This document shows positions 42,482 through 54,440 of a DNA stretch of 64,000 bases, piece by piece; positions within the stretch are counted from its first letter, which is position 1; each line of letters opens with the position of its first letter. Source of the DNA: Anthonomus grandis grandis. Its lineage: Eukaryota > Arthropoda > Insecta > Coleoptera > Curculionidae. The stretch is from NCBI RefSeq assembly GCF_022605725.1, contig NC_065546.1:40358227-40422226 (forward strand), read 5' to 3'. The position numbers and the translations under genes are program-made. The notes under the pieces were generated by a model. It did no database searches. It was not told the DNA's origin and saw nothing but the letters and a program-made list of their open reading frames with translations.

Positions 42482-43644
42482 ATGCATGTTTGGGCAGATG
42501 ACAATCCAAGAGCGATACGACCTACCAACTTTCAGAGGAGGTTTTTAATAAATTTGTAGGCGGTATTAATCGGGGACCAACGTATTGGCCCGATAGAGTT
42601 ACTAAACCGTCTTACCTCTGAAAACTATTTCAATATGCTGGAACAGAATTTTGGGCAGCTTTTGGAAGACGTTCTTCTTAACATACGACAGAATTTAATA
42701 TTTCAGCACGATGGAGCGCCTGCTCATTTTGGACGTCATGCTCGTCAGTGAATGGATATCCATTTTGCTGAAAGTTGGATTGATCGAGGTGATCCTATAA
42801 ATTGGCCTCCTCGATCTCTAGATCTAATATCAGTAGATTACTATTTATGTGCTGGTCATTTAAACGAATTGGTACATGCTGTAAAAACTAATACCCGTGA
42901 AGAATTAATTCAGAGGATTAATTTGGCGGTTAATGAGATTAAGGGAAATCCATTTTCTATTTTAAGGGCTTCTCGCGCAATAAGGCGTAGGGCAAGATAA
43001 TTTGTTTTGTTTGGTATTTTCTTTTTTTTTTAGTTAATAAGTTAATTGTTTTAATTTTTCTCAATTGTTTACAATTTTGAAATAAAATTTTAAATAAAGA
43101 AAACAGTTTTTGATCTTAAAATTAAGTATTTGTACCATGTTTATAACTGATGATTTGTAACATACCTTTTAATTTTATTGAACGTGATCAAAAATACTTG
43201 TAATGTAGGTTGCAAAACACTTATTCTGATTATTTCAAAAACGGGCGCTCCTGTCGAAATAAGACAAGAGCACCTTTTTATGTAAAAATGTTGGTTCTTT
43301 TTAATTTTACTATCCAAATAATTAAAAAGTAACTAGAAAAAAAGTTATGACATTTTTATCTTTGCTGAACACTAATTTTAATCGACCCTGTATACATTTT
43401 AGCATAAAATGTTAAACATCAGTTAGTAATAATAACAGTATTATACGACAAACATTTCGAAAAGTAACGACCAGGCGTTTTGAAAATATTAACAAAAAAC
43501 AATTTTCAGTAGGAATTATAAAACACCCTGTAACATGGAAACGATTCACTTTCGAGATTCCTATATATGAAGTTTTTGTCTTATTTTTAGACAAAGTTGC
43601 GGCTGGTAAAATATTGCGATGTAATTTCGGGACACCCTGTATGT

Positions 43645-44235
43645 GAAAAAATTTATTTTTCTTACATCTTTTAATATATCTGAAACTGAGAAGCATACCA
43701 GGCATAAATATGAAAATAGATTTTTAATTGATTTCGCGAATTCATAAAATCACTTGTATACGCCCTTAAGCCACATTTTTGAAAACTTTTTATAGAATTA
43801 AAAACTCGCGATGCTCCCAATAAAACTTTCTAAAACTCCCTTAAAGAGTATAAAAACTCTCACTTTTCACGTTTTGATAAAAACATAAATCTTGACGTGG
43901 CCGGAGTTTTCAGTTGAGTATACGAGCAACTTTTAAGTTAATAAAAATTAATGGCATTTCCGAATCAACAGGTCGCCGTCGCAGTCGTTTGGCGTAATTA
44001 AGCGATTCACTTAAAAATAATAAATCGCATCCAGTCGGGTCGGGCTGCTTCTAAACGAAGAACGGGCGAGAGAGAGAGACATGAATAATACAGTTTAACT
44101 ACTGCTTTTAGACCGGGAGCATTCATACAAACGACATGCCAACTACAAACAAAAAAAATTCAAAGATGTTTTTTTTCTCAAATATGCTTGGACACCTCGA
44201 TTAGGATTTTAATTTGTCTTTATTTTAATGTATAA
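43645..44235. other. Non-TE stretch, moderately GC-rich
   Basis: About 43880-44080 includes AGGTCGCCGTCGCAGTCG, CATCCAGTCGGGTCGGG and a GAGAGAGAGA run. It has no open frame with a domain. It resembles the other islands at 13540, 26130 and 37340 in lying between transposons. It may be retained host regulatory sequence. Confidence 0.35.
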
Positions 44236-45010
44236 AGATTGTCATAAGGTGTCTCAAATATGAGATATGACGACATCGATTATTTTTTAAATGGTAAACC
44301 TCTTTTCTAATGAATATCATTATTAACAGTTACAATAAGTTTAACACCTTACGCATGCATGCCAAATTTCAATTTTTTACTCCTTGTCTTTTCAATTCAA
44401 TAGTCTTTTTTTTATTAAGTGTTCAAAATGTTGTCCATTTACTAACTGACAATATCTAAAACGGAACTGAAACTCATTTTGAACATTTATAATCGCTTCG
44501 TCGAAAATTAACCTACTTCGAAAGTTTTTACTCCTTAGTCTAGTAATTTCATAAGAAAAAGTCAGGAGACTTCGGTCACCATTCAAAGGATCTTCTGCCA
44601 ATCCATCTACCTAAAAATAAATCATCCAGGTACTCACGGACATGTCTTGCGAGATGAGGAGGGGCGCCGTCCTGTTAAAACTAGATATTTTTATTCGGAC
44701 ATCAGTTTCTAGGTAAGAAAATAAAATAGCCAAATTCAGAACTAAGTCCTCTTACAAGAATATTAAATATCTTGCTCCATTAGAATTTTCTTGAAAGAAA
44801 AACGGTCCTATAACATCACAATCCCTGCCCAAAGACTTATTCTGGACGTTGAGTAGCCTTCGGTCAATAATGACAATTTTGACGATTTACTTCCCCATTC
44901 AACATAAACGTTGATTCATCCGGAAATAGGACATATTCTATTTGTTCCCGCAAGATTGATACTATTCTCCTTACTTTTTTTATACTTAACATTTCAAGCA
45001 TTTATTAAAG
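44236..45010 (-). mobile_element. DD41D transposon fragment, minus strand
   Basis: The left end, AAATATGAGATATGACG, resembles the solo tip at 30210. On the minus strand, YVLFPDESTFMLNGEVNRQN holds the first catalytic Asp (PDE for SDE). QDGAPPHLARHVREYLDD holds the second, GRWIGRRSFEW follows, and the third box is decayed. VNGQHFEHLIKKR ends the protein at about 44400. The N-terminus and right tip are missing. Confidence 0.75.
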
Positions 45011-45639
45011 AAAGACTATTAAACTGAATTAATTTTTCGAATAAGAAAGTATTTGTTAAACATCTTTTAATGAACAAAAAATTAAATTTGGTACATATAT
45101 GTAACTTTTTAAACCCCTAAAATAATCATCATTAAAAAAAACAGGATTGTCATTGAAAAAAATAACTGTTGACGTCCGTATATTTTTTTACGATAAATAA
45201 TCGACGTGCTCGAGCATATTTCCGGATAACACTACACACCTTTGATTACACTTAGTGCTATTTCATTTTATGAGAGCCATATTATATTATTTCAAATCAA
45301 CATTGAAGGCGTTACGTTTGATTAACATCAGCAGGTTCCGTGATCAACAAAAACAATTTTCAAAGATTGTGGAATTTATCATTATCTTTGGAAATACTCA
45401 AAATTTCAAAAATATCCAAAACGAAAGCAGTTGTTGGCAGCCATGCGCAAAATGTTGAATCTAAAACTCTTTAATAGTAGAGATTACTCTCTTTTTACAA
45501 ATTTATTAGGATGATTAATTAACAAAAAATAATTACTATGTGATTACTCCGCCAATTCCGAACATATTTAAAGATATCCCAGAAAAGACGAAATATCTCC
45601 AACCTTTTATACATATGTATACTAGAGGTGTGTATAAAG

Positions 45640-46400
45640 GTGTGACAAGTAGTTATGAGGGAAGCGCATCAGAACTTGCAGTTTTCTGATAGTAGAGGTC
45701 TTCAGTAAAGGTATCAGTACTGGCCTGGTTAAAGTTGCCTTTGTTTTGCGTCATGTAAGTAGCTTCCAGAAATGTTATAGTCTTCCAATGTTGTTAATTG
45801 CAAAAAATTTTTGATTCTGTCCAATGTGTGTTTACCTTCTGTTCCGGTCCACTTTTCCTTTGTCCTGACTTCCAGTGGTCGCTTTATCTTCTCTATCACT
45901 CTCTACATTCGCAGGGGATTTGGTATACCCAGTCTCTGGTAACCAATTGGTATTTTAAAATGGCCTTCGATACTAAAACTCGTATGGTTATCTTTGAGAT
46001 GGCGTCTTGATGTTCAATTGCTTTTGCGATTTTAACATCGGAAATTGTGAAATACAAGCGAACATGGCTTTCCCTGTACGAAACTCAGCATATTTCCTCG
46101 AACTCCTTTAGACTACTAATGTAGTATTTAAACAAATGTGCCACCCCTTTTTACATCATCAGGGAAACAACAAGCAACACTTGTAGAACGCAATGGACTT
46201 TCACTGCAGGGGGTGATTAACCTTTTCGAGATTTGTCTCCGTAACTCCTACTTTTAATTCAAAGATAAGTTTTAAGCCCAGAATAAAGCTCTTCTAACGA
46301 GTTCATCGTCATCTCCAGTAGTAGCCAACATATTATACATATACCACTGGAGTGCTTCGAGAAGCCCGCTCTAAGGACATCTCAATGTAAACCCAAAGTG
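45640..46400 (-). pseudogene. Possible Penelope-like GIY-YIG endonuclease relic
   Basis: On the minus strand, one frame reads DWVYQIPCECRE and a neighbouring frame IEKIKRPLEVRTKEKW. Together they resemble the start of the GIY-YIG domain of Penelope-like retroelements (VYxIxCxCG..YIGET.RPL..R.KEH). FLEATYMTQN and GNFNQASTD follow. No reverse-transcriptase part is visible. The flanking 45010-45640 shows nothing assignable. Confidence 0.45.
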
Positions 46401-46488
46401 TGACTTCGATTGTCGGTGATGACATTTATTATTTGGTACAAAAATTATACTGAGCTAGCACATTTTCTGGAGCACATAACACACTATA

Positions 46489-48566
46489 CAGGGTGTCCCG
46501 AAATTACATCGCAATATTTTACCAGCCGCATCTTTGTCTAAAAATAAGACAAAAAGTCCATATACAGTATGGTTCAAGAGTGCATCGTTTTTAAGTTACA
46601 GGGTGTTTTATGAATCATTTTAAAGATGGTTTTTTGTTAATATATCTGGAACGCCTAGTTGTAATCTTTTGAAATTTTCAACATTTACTATTGGTTTTAT
46701 TAAAAACTGATATTGCAACCATTTTTGCAAAAATGTGTGTAAATATGTGTAAAATAAGTGGTCGGTAAAGTTTAAAATTGTTAAAACTTTTTTTCTAGCA
46801 ACTCCGTGATAATTTTGGTATTAGAATTGAAAAGAATAAACATTTTTACATAAAAAAGGTGCTCTTGTCTAATTTTGATAGGAGCTTCCGTTTTCGAAAA
46901 AATCAATTATTAATAAATCATGAATTGGTATTTCAAAAAGTAACTACAAATAACATCTTGTAAAATAATAGTTCTGTGTTTGTTGACAATTAGTTTATTT
47001 GTTAAATTTTGTTTAAGGTTTTGTTGACATTTCATATTTTTTAAATTTGCTTTGGCAAAGTAAATTAGTTCTTTTTTGTGATTCATTTTTCAAAAATTAT
47101 GGATAGATTTACAAATTAGACAAAAAGAGTTAGCTGACATGCATTTTGTTTATGGTTTGTGTAATGGCAGTTCTTTAGCGGCTCTCCGTGAGTATCGCCG
47201 AAGATTTCCCCTAAGACATGTTCCAGATCGTCAAGTTTTTATAAACACTCACCGAAATTTATGCAATAACGGAAGTTTTCAAAGAGCTCGTGGATAAGGC
47301 AGACCACAAGAAGATTATAATTTAGAAAATGTTTCAAATGTTTTTGAAGAAAATCCGGGGGCAAGTATAAGAAATGTGTCAAGAGCCACACATATCCCTC
47401 GCTCTATAGTAAGTAATTAAAAAAATTACTTATTGTTACGATAGTAATTTAATTTTTATTAGATTGGAAGAATGCTAAGATCCCAAGGGTTACATCCGTT
47501 TCATTACCAGCGGGTCCAAGATTTAGAGCCAGACGATTTTCCGTTGAGGATCCAATTTTGTCAATGGGTAATTAATAATCCAAACTTAATTCCTTCCATT
47601 TTATGGACGGACGAAGCCACTTTCACACGAAATGGTTCATTTAACATGCATAATATGCATTTTTGGGCGGATCAAAATCCAAGAGCCATAAGGCGTAGTA
47701 ATTTTCAAAGAAGGTTTTCGGTAAATTTGTGGGCGGGATTAATCGGGGACCAACTTATTGGCCCGATAGAATTACCCAATCGGCTAACTTTGGAGAATTA
47801 TCTTCATATGATGGAAAATAATCTTGTGCAGCTTCTGGAAGAAGTTCCTCTTATCTTACGCCAAAACATGATTTTTCAACAAGACGGAGCGGAGCGCCTG
47901 CTCATTTTGGTCGCAATGTGCGTGAGTGGATGAATAACCATTTTCCTGAACGTTGGATTGGTTGAGGTGGTCCATAAATTGGCCTCCTCGATCTCCAGAT
48001 CTAACTTTATTAGATTATTATTTATGGGGACATTTAAATGAGTTAGTATATACCGTGGAGATAAATACCCGTGAACAACTGATGCAAAGGATTAACTGGG
48101 CTGTTAATGAAATAAAGAGAAATCCATTTTTTGTTTTAAGGGCTACTCGCGCAATAACGCGTAGGGCAAGATTGTGTCTTCAGCAAAATGGAAACCACTT
48201 TGAACATTTGTTGTAATTTGTGCTTTTTTGTTTGGTGTTTTTATGTTTTTTTACGTAATAAATTAATTGCTCCTTTTTTTTACCTATTCAATTACATAAA
48301 AAAAAACAATTAAACTCGAAAAACAATTTTTGATCTTAAATAAAGTATTTGTGATAGTCTTAGGTCATGTTTATCCACAAGGGATTTTTAAGATGCTTTT
48401 TAATTTTATTAACTGTTACCGAAATAACTTACGCTGTTCTTTTCAATTCTAATACCAAAATTATCACGGAGTTGCTAGAAAAAAGTTTTAACAATTTAAA
48501 CTTTACCGACCACTTATTTTACACGACCCTGTATACATTTTAGCAAAAATGGTTGCAATATCTCAT
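46489..48566 (+). mobile_element. DD41D transposon, second copy of the CAGGGTGTCCCG family
   Basis: The left tip CAGGGTGTCCCGAAATTAC follows TA (46487-46488). The left inverted repeat matches sequence ending at 48566 (AACTCCGTGATAATTTTGG and complement), but the outermost part of the right repeat is lost. The transposase is better preserved than in the copy at 38346. Confidence 0.88.
47100..48216 (+). pseudogene. DD41D transposase with a short intron
   Basis: The first part reads RQKELADMHFVYGLCNGSSL, RRRFPLRHVPDRQVF and ENPGASIRNVSRATHIPRSI. A GTAAGT donor at 47409 and TTTTTATTAG acceptor at 47462 define a 54-bp intron. Splicing joins PRSI to IGRMLRSQGLHPFHYQRV in frame. ILWTDEATFTRNGSFNMHN has the first Asp, NLWAGLIGDQLIGPIELP follows, and FQQDGAE the second Asp with a small break. 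INWPPRSPDLTLLDYYLWGH holds the third Asp and NGNHFEHLL the end. A stop near 47299, one near 47934 and a shift near 47890 disable it. Confidence 0.87.
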
Positions 48567-49870
48567 ATATCATGCATATATTTATAATAATAATAAAAAT
48601 TATAGTACCAATATTTATTTAATGTATTTTTTTTATTTAGCTACTAAAAAATGCCTGCTAAATGATGTTTTATTGTTCTTGTAGTAATTTCCTAAAAATA
48701 TTGTCTTTAAAAAACTTGAACTAAACAACGGTCTTTCGGTATTTGTATGACAGTTATTTAATATAATGTAATTTTTGAAATTTAATAAGAAAATGATCCT
48801 TTATAAGTTTCGTCTTTTATAACGGCTTGTAATATTGTGAATACCTCTGCGAAATGCTATTTTTTTATTGTAAAAATAAGTGTATTTTGAGTTTTTTGGT
48901 TTAAAAGGCAATGAAGGTGCGTAAAAAACCCCTCTGTTGTGCATAATCAACCACTTGGCTTCCCTAGGCTTAATATATTGGGTAGCGTTTTCTTAATATC
49001 ATATATTATAAAACATTTTTAAGTTTTTAAATTCCTATCTTCCCAGCATCTCTGAAGCATATACTTACTATACACGGTATCGCAATAAGTAAGCTTTCAT
49101 AGGACCAGCGAATCACATAGCAGATATTGATTAATATCTGTAAGGTTTAATTTTTTTTTGACTACACGCATTTACTTATTATGTTAATCGCAGACACTAT
49201 AGATAATTAAACGTCAGTTTTTGTAGTGCTCAATAAATTTTATAGGGTCATTGTCATTGTTGGTATAAATTAATTCTTTATAATTTTTCTTTTAACCCTA
49301 AAATTCATAATTGCAGATATTTGGAAATTGAATTGTAAGCAATGATTTTTTAAAAATCCGTAAACAGTACCAAGGTATTAATGAATGGTAGCCACTCACA
49401 GACTTAGGAACTTTCACCTGGTATAAGTTATAAATTCAAGAAAGAAAACAAACACAAAATTAAGAAATAAAACAAAAATTCTTCCACAATATATATAAGA
49501 GGTTGAATAAACATTGCAGGTTAATCGATACTAAGATTCAACAGATAATGAGTTTAATGATATCTAATGAGCTTAATGACATTAGAAGCAAATGAGCACT
49601 GAAACGGAGCAGTCCGAAGGTGGTATCCTACTAGAGCTTCTGTACTAGTGAAAATGACGGGTTTAATGGAATTTTAAATAAGAAGTTCCCCATATGCCAC
49701 TCTTTACGCCTATCCATCCTCATCAACCAGTTAAGTTCTTAAAAACTATGAGAAATATGGTAATATTTTCATTATAAAACTATTAGGCCTAAGCAAATGT
49801 CGTATTTTTTCCGATTTTTATGATTTATGTCTAAGCACGGATCATAAATGATATTACAATAACAGGATCA
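48567..49870. other. AT-rich gap without recognisable genes
   Basis: I see no transposase, reverse-transcriptase or RNA-gene signal. Only short random frames occur. Confidence 0.4.
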
Positions 49871-51010
49871 GAGATTCACAAAGAAAAAAAAACAACATAA
49901 AAACTATAAATACGCCGATTAATGTTAAAAATGTTAAAAAGTGACTTTTGAATTAATGGTCTTACATGTTCACAAAGTCTCATTTCAGTAGCCAGAACAA
50001 CATCCAATATCTCTGCACTATTAGATTTAGTAAGAGTTATACGTGGATGTATTAATATCCATCCTATTGCTTTTGAGAAAATCTTTTTTAGGGTCAAATT
50101 TCATAACACTAGTTTTTAAAAGGCTAAGTTTAAAGTTATGTTCAAAGTGAGCTGCTTAAGGAAATTTATATCATGATTAAATAAATATAGGATGCATTTA
50201 AAAAAATCAAGTAATCAAAAGTGTAGAAAGTAAACAAAAAGAGCCTCAGAATAGAATCCTATAAGGTTTTAAAATCATCAGAAAAGCAATTATAAAAAAA
50301 TATTATTTATTGAGCTCTACCGACTAGATAAGAACTTGATAATACGATATTGCTATTAAAAGAAAGTCATTGATCATATCGAACGCTTTCGAAAAATCGA
50401 AAACATAAGTGTCGATGATAATTTTCTATCTATTAAGGCCTATTTTTATTTATTATGTCAACAGCGACGGTAGCGAGAGCAACTCGTAGTTAAGCTTTTC
50501 TACAGCCACATTAATTTTCCAGAAAAATTTTATTTACATTGCAGTATGTGATCAGCTGGTTTAATTACACCCTTTTAAAAAATTTGGATAAAACTGGCAA
50601 AATACTTATTACTATCCGATCAATAAATTTGACACTTTTGGTAAAGGTTTATCTATCGAGATTGTCCACCGATTGGGAAAGCAATTATCATAAGCATAAT
50701 AGTGCTGCTTCGATAAGATCCATATTTTTTTGATGTTTCACACATATACTAAAATAAGGATTTGCTCAAAGATAGAGCCTTGAGACTCGGTAAAAGAAAT
50801 CATAAAAAAAACGTTATAACGGTAGCTATTTTTAAGACAATTAATGAGCATGCTCTTTAATCCAAAAAAAATCTATAATTCTCTAAACCAAATAAAAACA
50901 AAATACTTATTATATGTTTATGGCTCAGAGTATTAAAAGCCTTGTTATAGTCCATTACCAACATTATTGGTATATTAAAATCGAATGCAGACAAAATATT
51001 ATCAGTTCAA
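49870..51010 (-). pseudogene. Decayed LINE reverse-transcriptase fragments
   Basis: The minus strand reads LVMDYNKAFNTLSHKHIIS and SQGSIFEQILILVYV (51010-50540), then a second start DTYVFDFSKAFDMIND near 50400-50360. Both are the A and B palm motifs of non-LTR reverse transcriptases, so two fragments lie in tandem. The frame 50097-49876 (SAEILDVVLATEMRLCEH) may be downstream sequence but is not diagnostic. Confidence 0.6.
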
Positions 51011-51408
51011 CATATGGTTCGATCCAAACGCGGACTATGTCACTGGTAAAATTGAAATACAGTCAAACCTCCCGATACGGACACCTTCAATAGACGGACA
51101 ACTCCCTTGAGCGGACATTTTTTTTGGTCGCATTGAAAATATACTAAATTCCCATATGCTTTAACGGACACTGTCTCGGGCGGACGCGAACACCTAAAAG
51201 TGGTCCGAAGAACCGCTAAACCTTCTCTTGAGCGGACACAGAAAAAATTTAAACACGCAATCGGGGGTTGCATTACGGATTGCATGCGGACGGTACTCCT
51301 CGCATGGCGCCGGTTTGTCGGGATGTTTTTGTGTTTTGACTGTTTTGTTAATGCATTTGGCTTTAGTTTATTGTTGTATCTTCTAGCGTTATTAGCGTAA
51401 CAACCGAT

Positions 51409-53034
51409 ATGTCGTCGAAACGTAAAGTGCTAACTCTTAAAGAAAAAGTTGACGTAATTGAGATTTTTAATAAAGACAATCTAAGCGTACACGACTTAGC
51501 AAAACGGTTTGGAATAGGAAAAACACAGGCAGCTGAGATTATTAAAAATAAGGATGTTTTATAAAGTAAGTTCCACTCAAATATACATGTGAATGAAAAA
51601 AGAAGCTTCCTAAGAGAAGAGGGCCGAAATATTGACAGACAGTGCTATGAGTGGTTCATTAGAGCTCGAAGCAAAAATATTCCATTATCAGGTAACATAC
51701 TTCAATTATGAACTGAGTCGGAATTAAAACTGAGTCAGTTTACACTTGAAAACGGTTGGAGATACTTACCAACCGAAACGTCGTGTTACATTAAATAAAT
51801 AAGACAATGCAAGTCCGACAAGATGTTTTCACTGTACCATTGTCTACCACCTTCAAAAACATACTTCAATTATAACACATATTACTGTATATTTTACATA
51901 TGCCTATTATCTTTTTAGGTACAATTGTTATAACGAAAGCCAAAGAAATCGCTGATGGTTTGGGGTATAGAACTTTCAGTGCATCAGAAGGTTGGCTGCA
52001 AAAGTTTCGTACCCAGCACAACATTGCTTTTAGAACTATCAGTGGGGAGGCCGCAAGTGTGAACTCTGCCGATGTCACGACATTTTGGGAGAAAGTACCA
52101 TCTATAATTAAGAACTATGCTCCCAAAAATATCTATAATGCTGATGAGACTGGGCTATTTTTCCGAGCAGTGCCAAACAGGACTCTACATTTGAAGCGAG
52201 AAAGATGTATTGGAGGTAAATTTTCAAGAGAGAGACTGACTATTCTTTTTTGTGTAAATATGGAGGGACAAAAAGAAAAACCTCTAGTGATCGGAAAAAC
52301 GGCCAAACCAAGAGCATTTAAAAATATTAATGTGAAAGAATTGCCAGTTACTTATAGGTGGAATAAAAAAGCTTGGATGACCGGTGAACTAATGAACTAA
52401 TGGCCGAATGGTTAAATCAATTTGATAAAAAAATGATGCGTGAAAAGCGAGAAATTTTATTATTTCTCGACAATGCATGTTGTCACCCAAAGGATATAAG
52501 AATGAAAAATATTAAATTGATTTTTTTTGCCTCCAAACTGCACTTCTATTGTAAAGCTTTTAGATCAGGGCATTATTAAGAGTTTTAAAACATTTTATAG
52601 GACTATCATTATTAAAAAACTTTTATAAGCCATAAAAACTGCTGAATCAGCCCAAGAATTAACAAGAAAAATACACGTCCTAGATGCAATTTACTTTATA
52701 AACATATAAGAATAATTATAGAATGATAAACAATAATGATATCAACGAATTTTTTAATGTAGACAATGATTTAATATTAGAGCAAATTGATGACCTTCCT
52801 CTGGAGGTTTCGAATCCAGAGGAAGTAGTGGTATTATCCGATGAGTCAGAAGAGGAACACGTTGAGGAAGAAAAGGAATTGACTACCTATCAACAGGCTT
52901 TTAATATGACGCAACAGTTAAAACGCTTTACTCAGGCTAGGGGTGACCTATCTGCTCTAGATTTACTATCTAAGCTTGATCTTCATTTCCAAGATACTTT
53001 GCTCAAGAAAAAAATTGACAAACGTCTTTATTAG
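51409..53034 (+). pseudogene. Tigger-like transposase with one intron
   Basis: MSSKRKVLTLKEKVDVIEIF and KRFGIGKTQAAEIIKNK form the CENP-B N-terminal helix-turn-helix, followed by a stop at 51562. SFLREEGRNIDRQCYEWF and, after the intron, TKAKEIADGLGY and SEGWLQKFRTQHNI form the second DNA-binding domain. NADETGLFFRA has the first Asp and LLFLDNACCHP the second. The third box is frame-disrupted (KLLDQGIIKSF expected near 52555). The acidic C-terminus, LSDESEEEHVEEEKELTTY, is typical. Exons meet at 51691 and 51919 (LSG|TIV). Stops near 52397 and frameshifts near 52530 disable it. Confidence 0.88.
51710..51858 (+). mobile_element. Penelope/SINE-like insertion in the Tigger intron
   Basis: It is flanked by a perfect 15-bp direct repeat, ACATACTTCAATTAT (51695-51709 and 51859-51873). 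It contains CTTGAAAAC, then a GGTTGG/CCAACC stem and GAAACGTCG (51745-51783), a decayed hammerhead-like core. It ends CACTGTACCATTGTCTACC, then ACCTTCAAAA. The same 3' part occurs at 34973-35023. It has no coding capacity. Confidence 0.78.
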
Positions 53035-53396
53035 AATATTTTAAACATAAACAATGATCTTAATTTGTACATGTGTTCCAAAATATTTACATATTATTTC
53101 TTACAAAAATCTTTATATGTATGTATGTACTAGTTTAGTTTATTTTCGGTTTGTTATTTCATAAGTTTCTGTTTTGGTTTGTTTTTTAAGTTTATTTTTT
53201 TGCATAATTATAATTATTTTGTAACGCTAATTATATACTTATTGTCATTAAATAATTAATATTAAACTTGTTTAAAAAAATAAGATGCTGTTTAATTTTG
53301 CTTCTGTGCGGCCTTTTTCCCTTGGACGGACACCTCCGTTGAGCGGACACTTTTTGAAGGTCCCATGATTGTCCGCTCAAGAGAGGTTTTACTGTA

Positions 53397-54440
53397 TGTT
53401 TAACATATTTTTGAATTCAAATTATTTTTAAAAATTCGAGATTTCGGATATACTAGAAACTTTTAAATTAAAGACATAAGTAAATGCTCAAAAATTGACA
53501 AATCAAAACGACCCTGAAACTCTTGTGGTTAAATAACATTTTATTACTATGTGTTTTTTATCAGCTGTATAAAGACGTATTGCATAGTATCCTTTTTTGT
53601 TAGCAATAATTAACGATAGTTGTGCATATTGAAAAAAAAATATCTCCGAAGATATTCGAGAAATGTCAGATATACTCGGCATTTTAAATAGAAAAGTGAG
53701 AAATATCTCGTGAGAATTATCTAATTTAATTTAAACCACCTTAAAACTCTTATGATCTAATTTTATTAACTTTCTTAACTAATTTTTTTTTAAATTAATT
53801 AATATTCTAGGTTTTCCTGTATTAAAATCTTGTAATAGTTAACAAAAATTAATTAATACTTAGATTTTCATATGTTGTAAATTTTGTAAACAAAATAGGC
53901 TTATATGACATATAGACTAAAAAAAATTAGAAAAATTACAATTTAGGTTTTAAAAAAAAAAATCAAAAAGTTCCACACTTTTTGATTTTTTTTTCAGAAA
54001 ATCAATAAATAATTAATATTGAGATACTAATAAACAAATTGGTCGAAACTATGTAAACTAAAATATAATAAAGTATTCATAAAAATATTAATTTGTATAT
54101 AAAGGATATGATACATAAGCTCCCGGTCTGTACAAACTAACTCCATCAGAATTTTATTTCCCATTATATAAAAGTTGGCTTCGGAACGAAACGAAGGGCA
54201 TAGAAAGTTTGAATGCGGTAAGTCTGCTTTTTATTTGTTTTGTAGTTTTACTACGTTTTACTATGGCCCATTCATATTTCTCATTTTCCCATTCATGAAA
54301 TGGACTCTTATTGTTTTTCTTTTACTTTTTTTATTTTTTAACTTTTGTCGGTTCACGTTACACCGGACAACTTTGGTATTCGGCGTTTATTTCGATTGTT
54401 TTTTAGGTCAGAAAGTCAACAGAGGTCTAAGTCGATTATA
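53397..54440. other. AT-rich gap with one strong hairpin
   Basis: No gene was recognised. A hairpin with an 18-bp stem, AAAAAAAATCAAAAAGT, lies at 53954-53971 and 53977-53994 with a 5-base loop. At 54175-54240, a GTAAGT follows a short open stretch (RNEGHRKFEC), and TTTTTAG occurs near 54406. This could be a chance splice pattern. Confidence 0.4.

Larger units (their letters stand above)
38893..43000 (+). pseudogene. DD41D transposase in two parts around an insertion
   Basis: The first part (to 39412) has RVTNQELGDMHFVYGLYNGS (helix-turn-helix start), RFRIARGQGRP, LHPYHNQRFEEL and RNGSFNMHN. The first catalytic motif reads LWTDYEATKATF, disturbed by a small insertion. The second part (42482-43000) resumes with the codons for CxxWADD, then SARWSA-type frameshifted QHDGAPAHFG, INWPPRSLDLISVDYYLCAGH (third Asp region) and ends RAIRRRAR. 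Stops and frameshifts are many. Confidence 0.82.
38346..43639 (+). mobile_element. DD41D transposon with about 450-bp inverted repeats, split by a 3 kb element
   Basis: The tips are CAGGGTGTCCCGAAATTAC at both ends, with TA flanks at 38344-38345 and 43640-43641. Inverted repeats span about 38346-38795 and 43190-43639. The same family as 46489-48566. The transposase is interrupted at 39413-42481. Confidence 0.9.
51060..53394 (+). mobile_element. Tigger/pogo element (2335 bp), TA flanked
   Basis: The ends are CAGTCAAACCTCCCGATACG on the left and, read inward, CAGTAAAACCTCTCTTGAGC on the right, with TA at 51058-51059 and 53395-53396. A GCGGACA-type motif is repeated several times just inside both ends (51110-51240 and 53320-53380). 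It contains a Tigger-type transposase and a 149-bp insertion in its intron. Confidence 0.88.

Noticed and set aside
45798..46010. 70-codon plus-strand frame as a gene
   Set aside because: It is antisense to the Penelope-like relic and has no domain.
53954..53994. Hairpin followed by a T run as a transcription terminator
   Set aside because: Intrinsic terminators are bacterial. This is eukaryotic AT-rich DNA with no adjacent gene.
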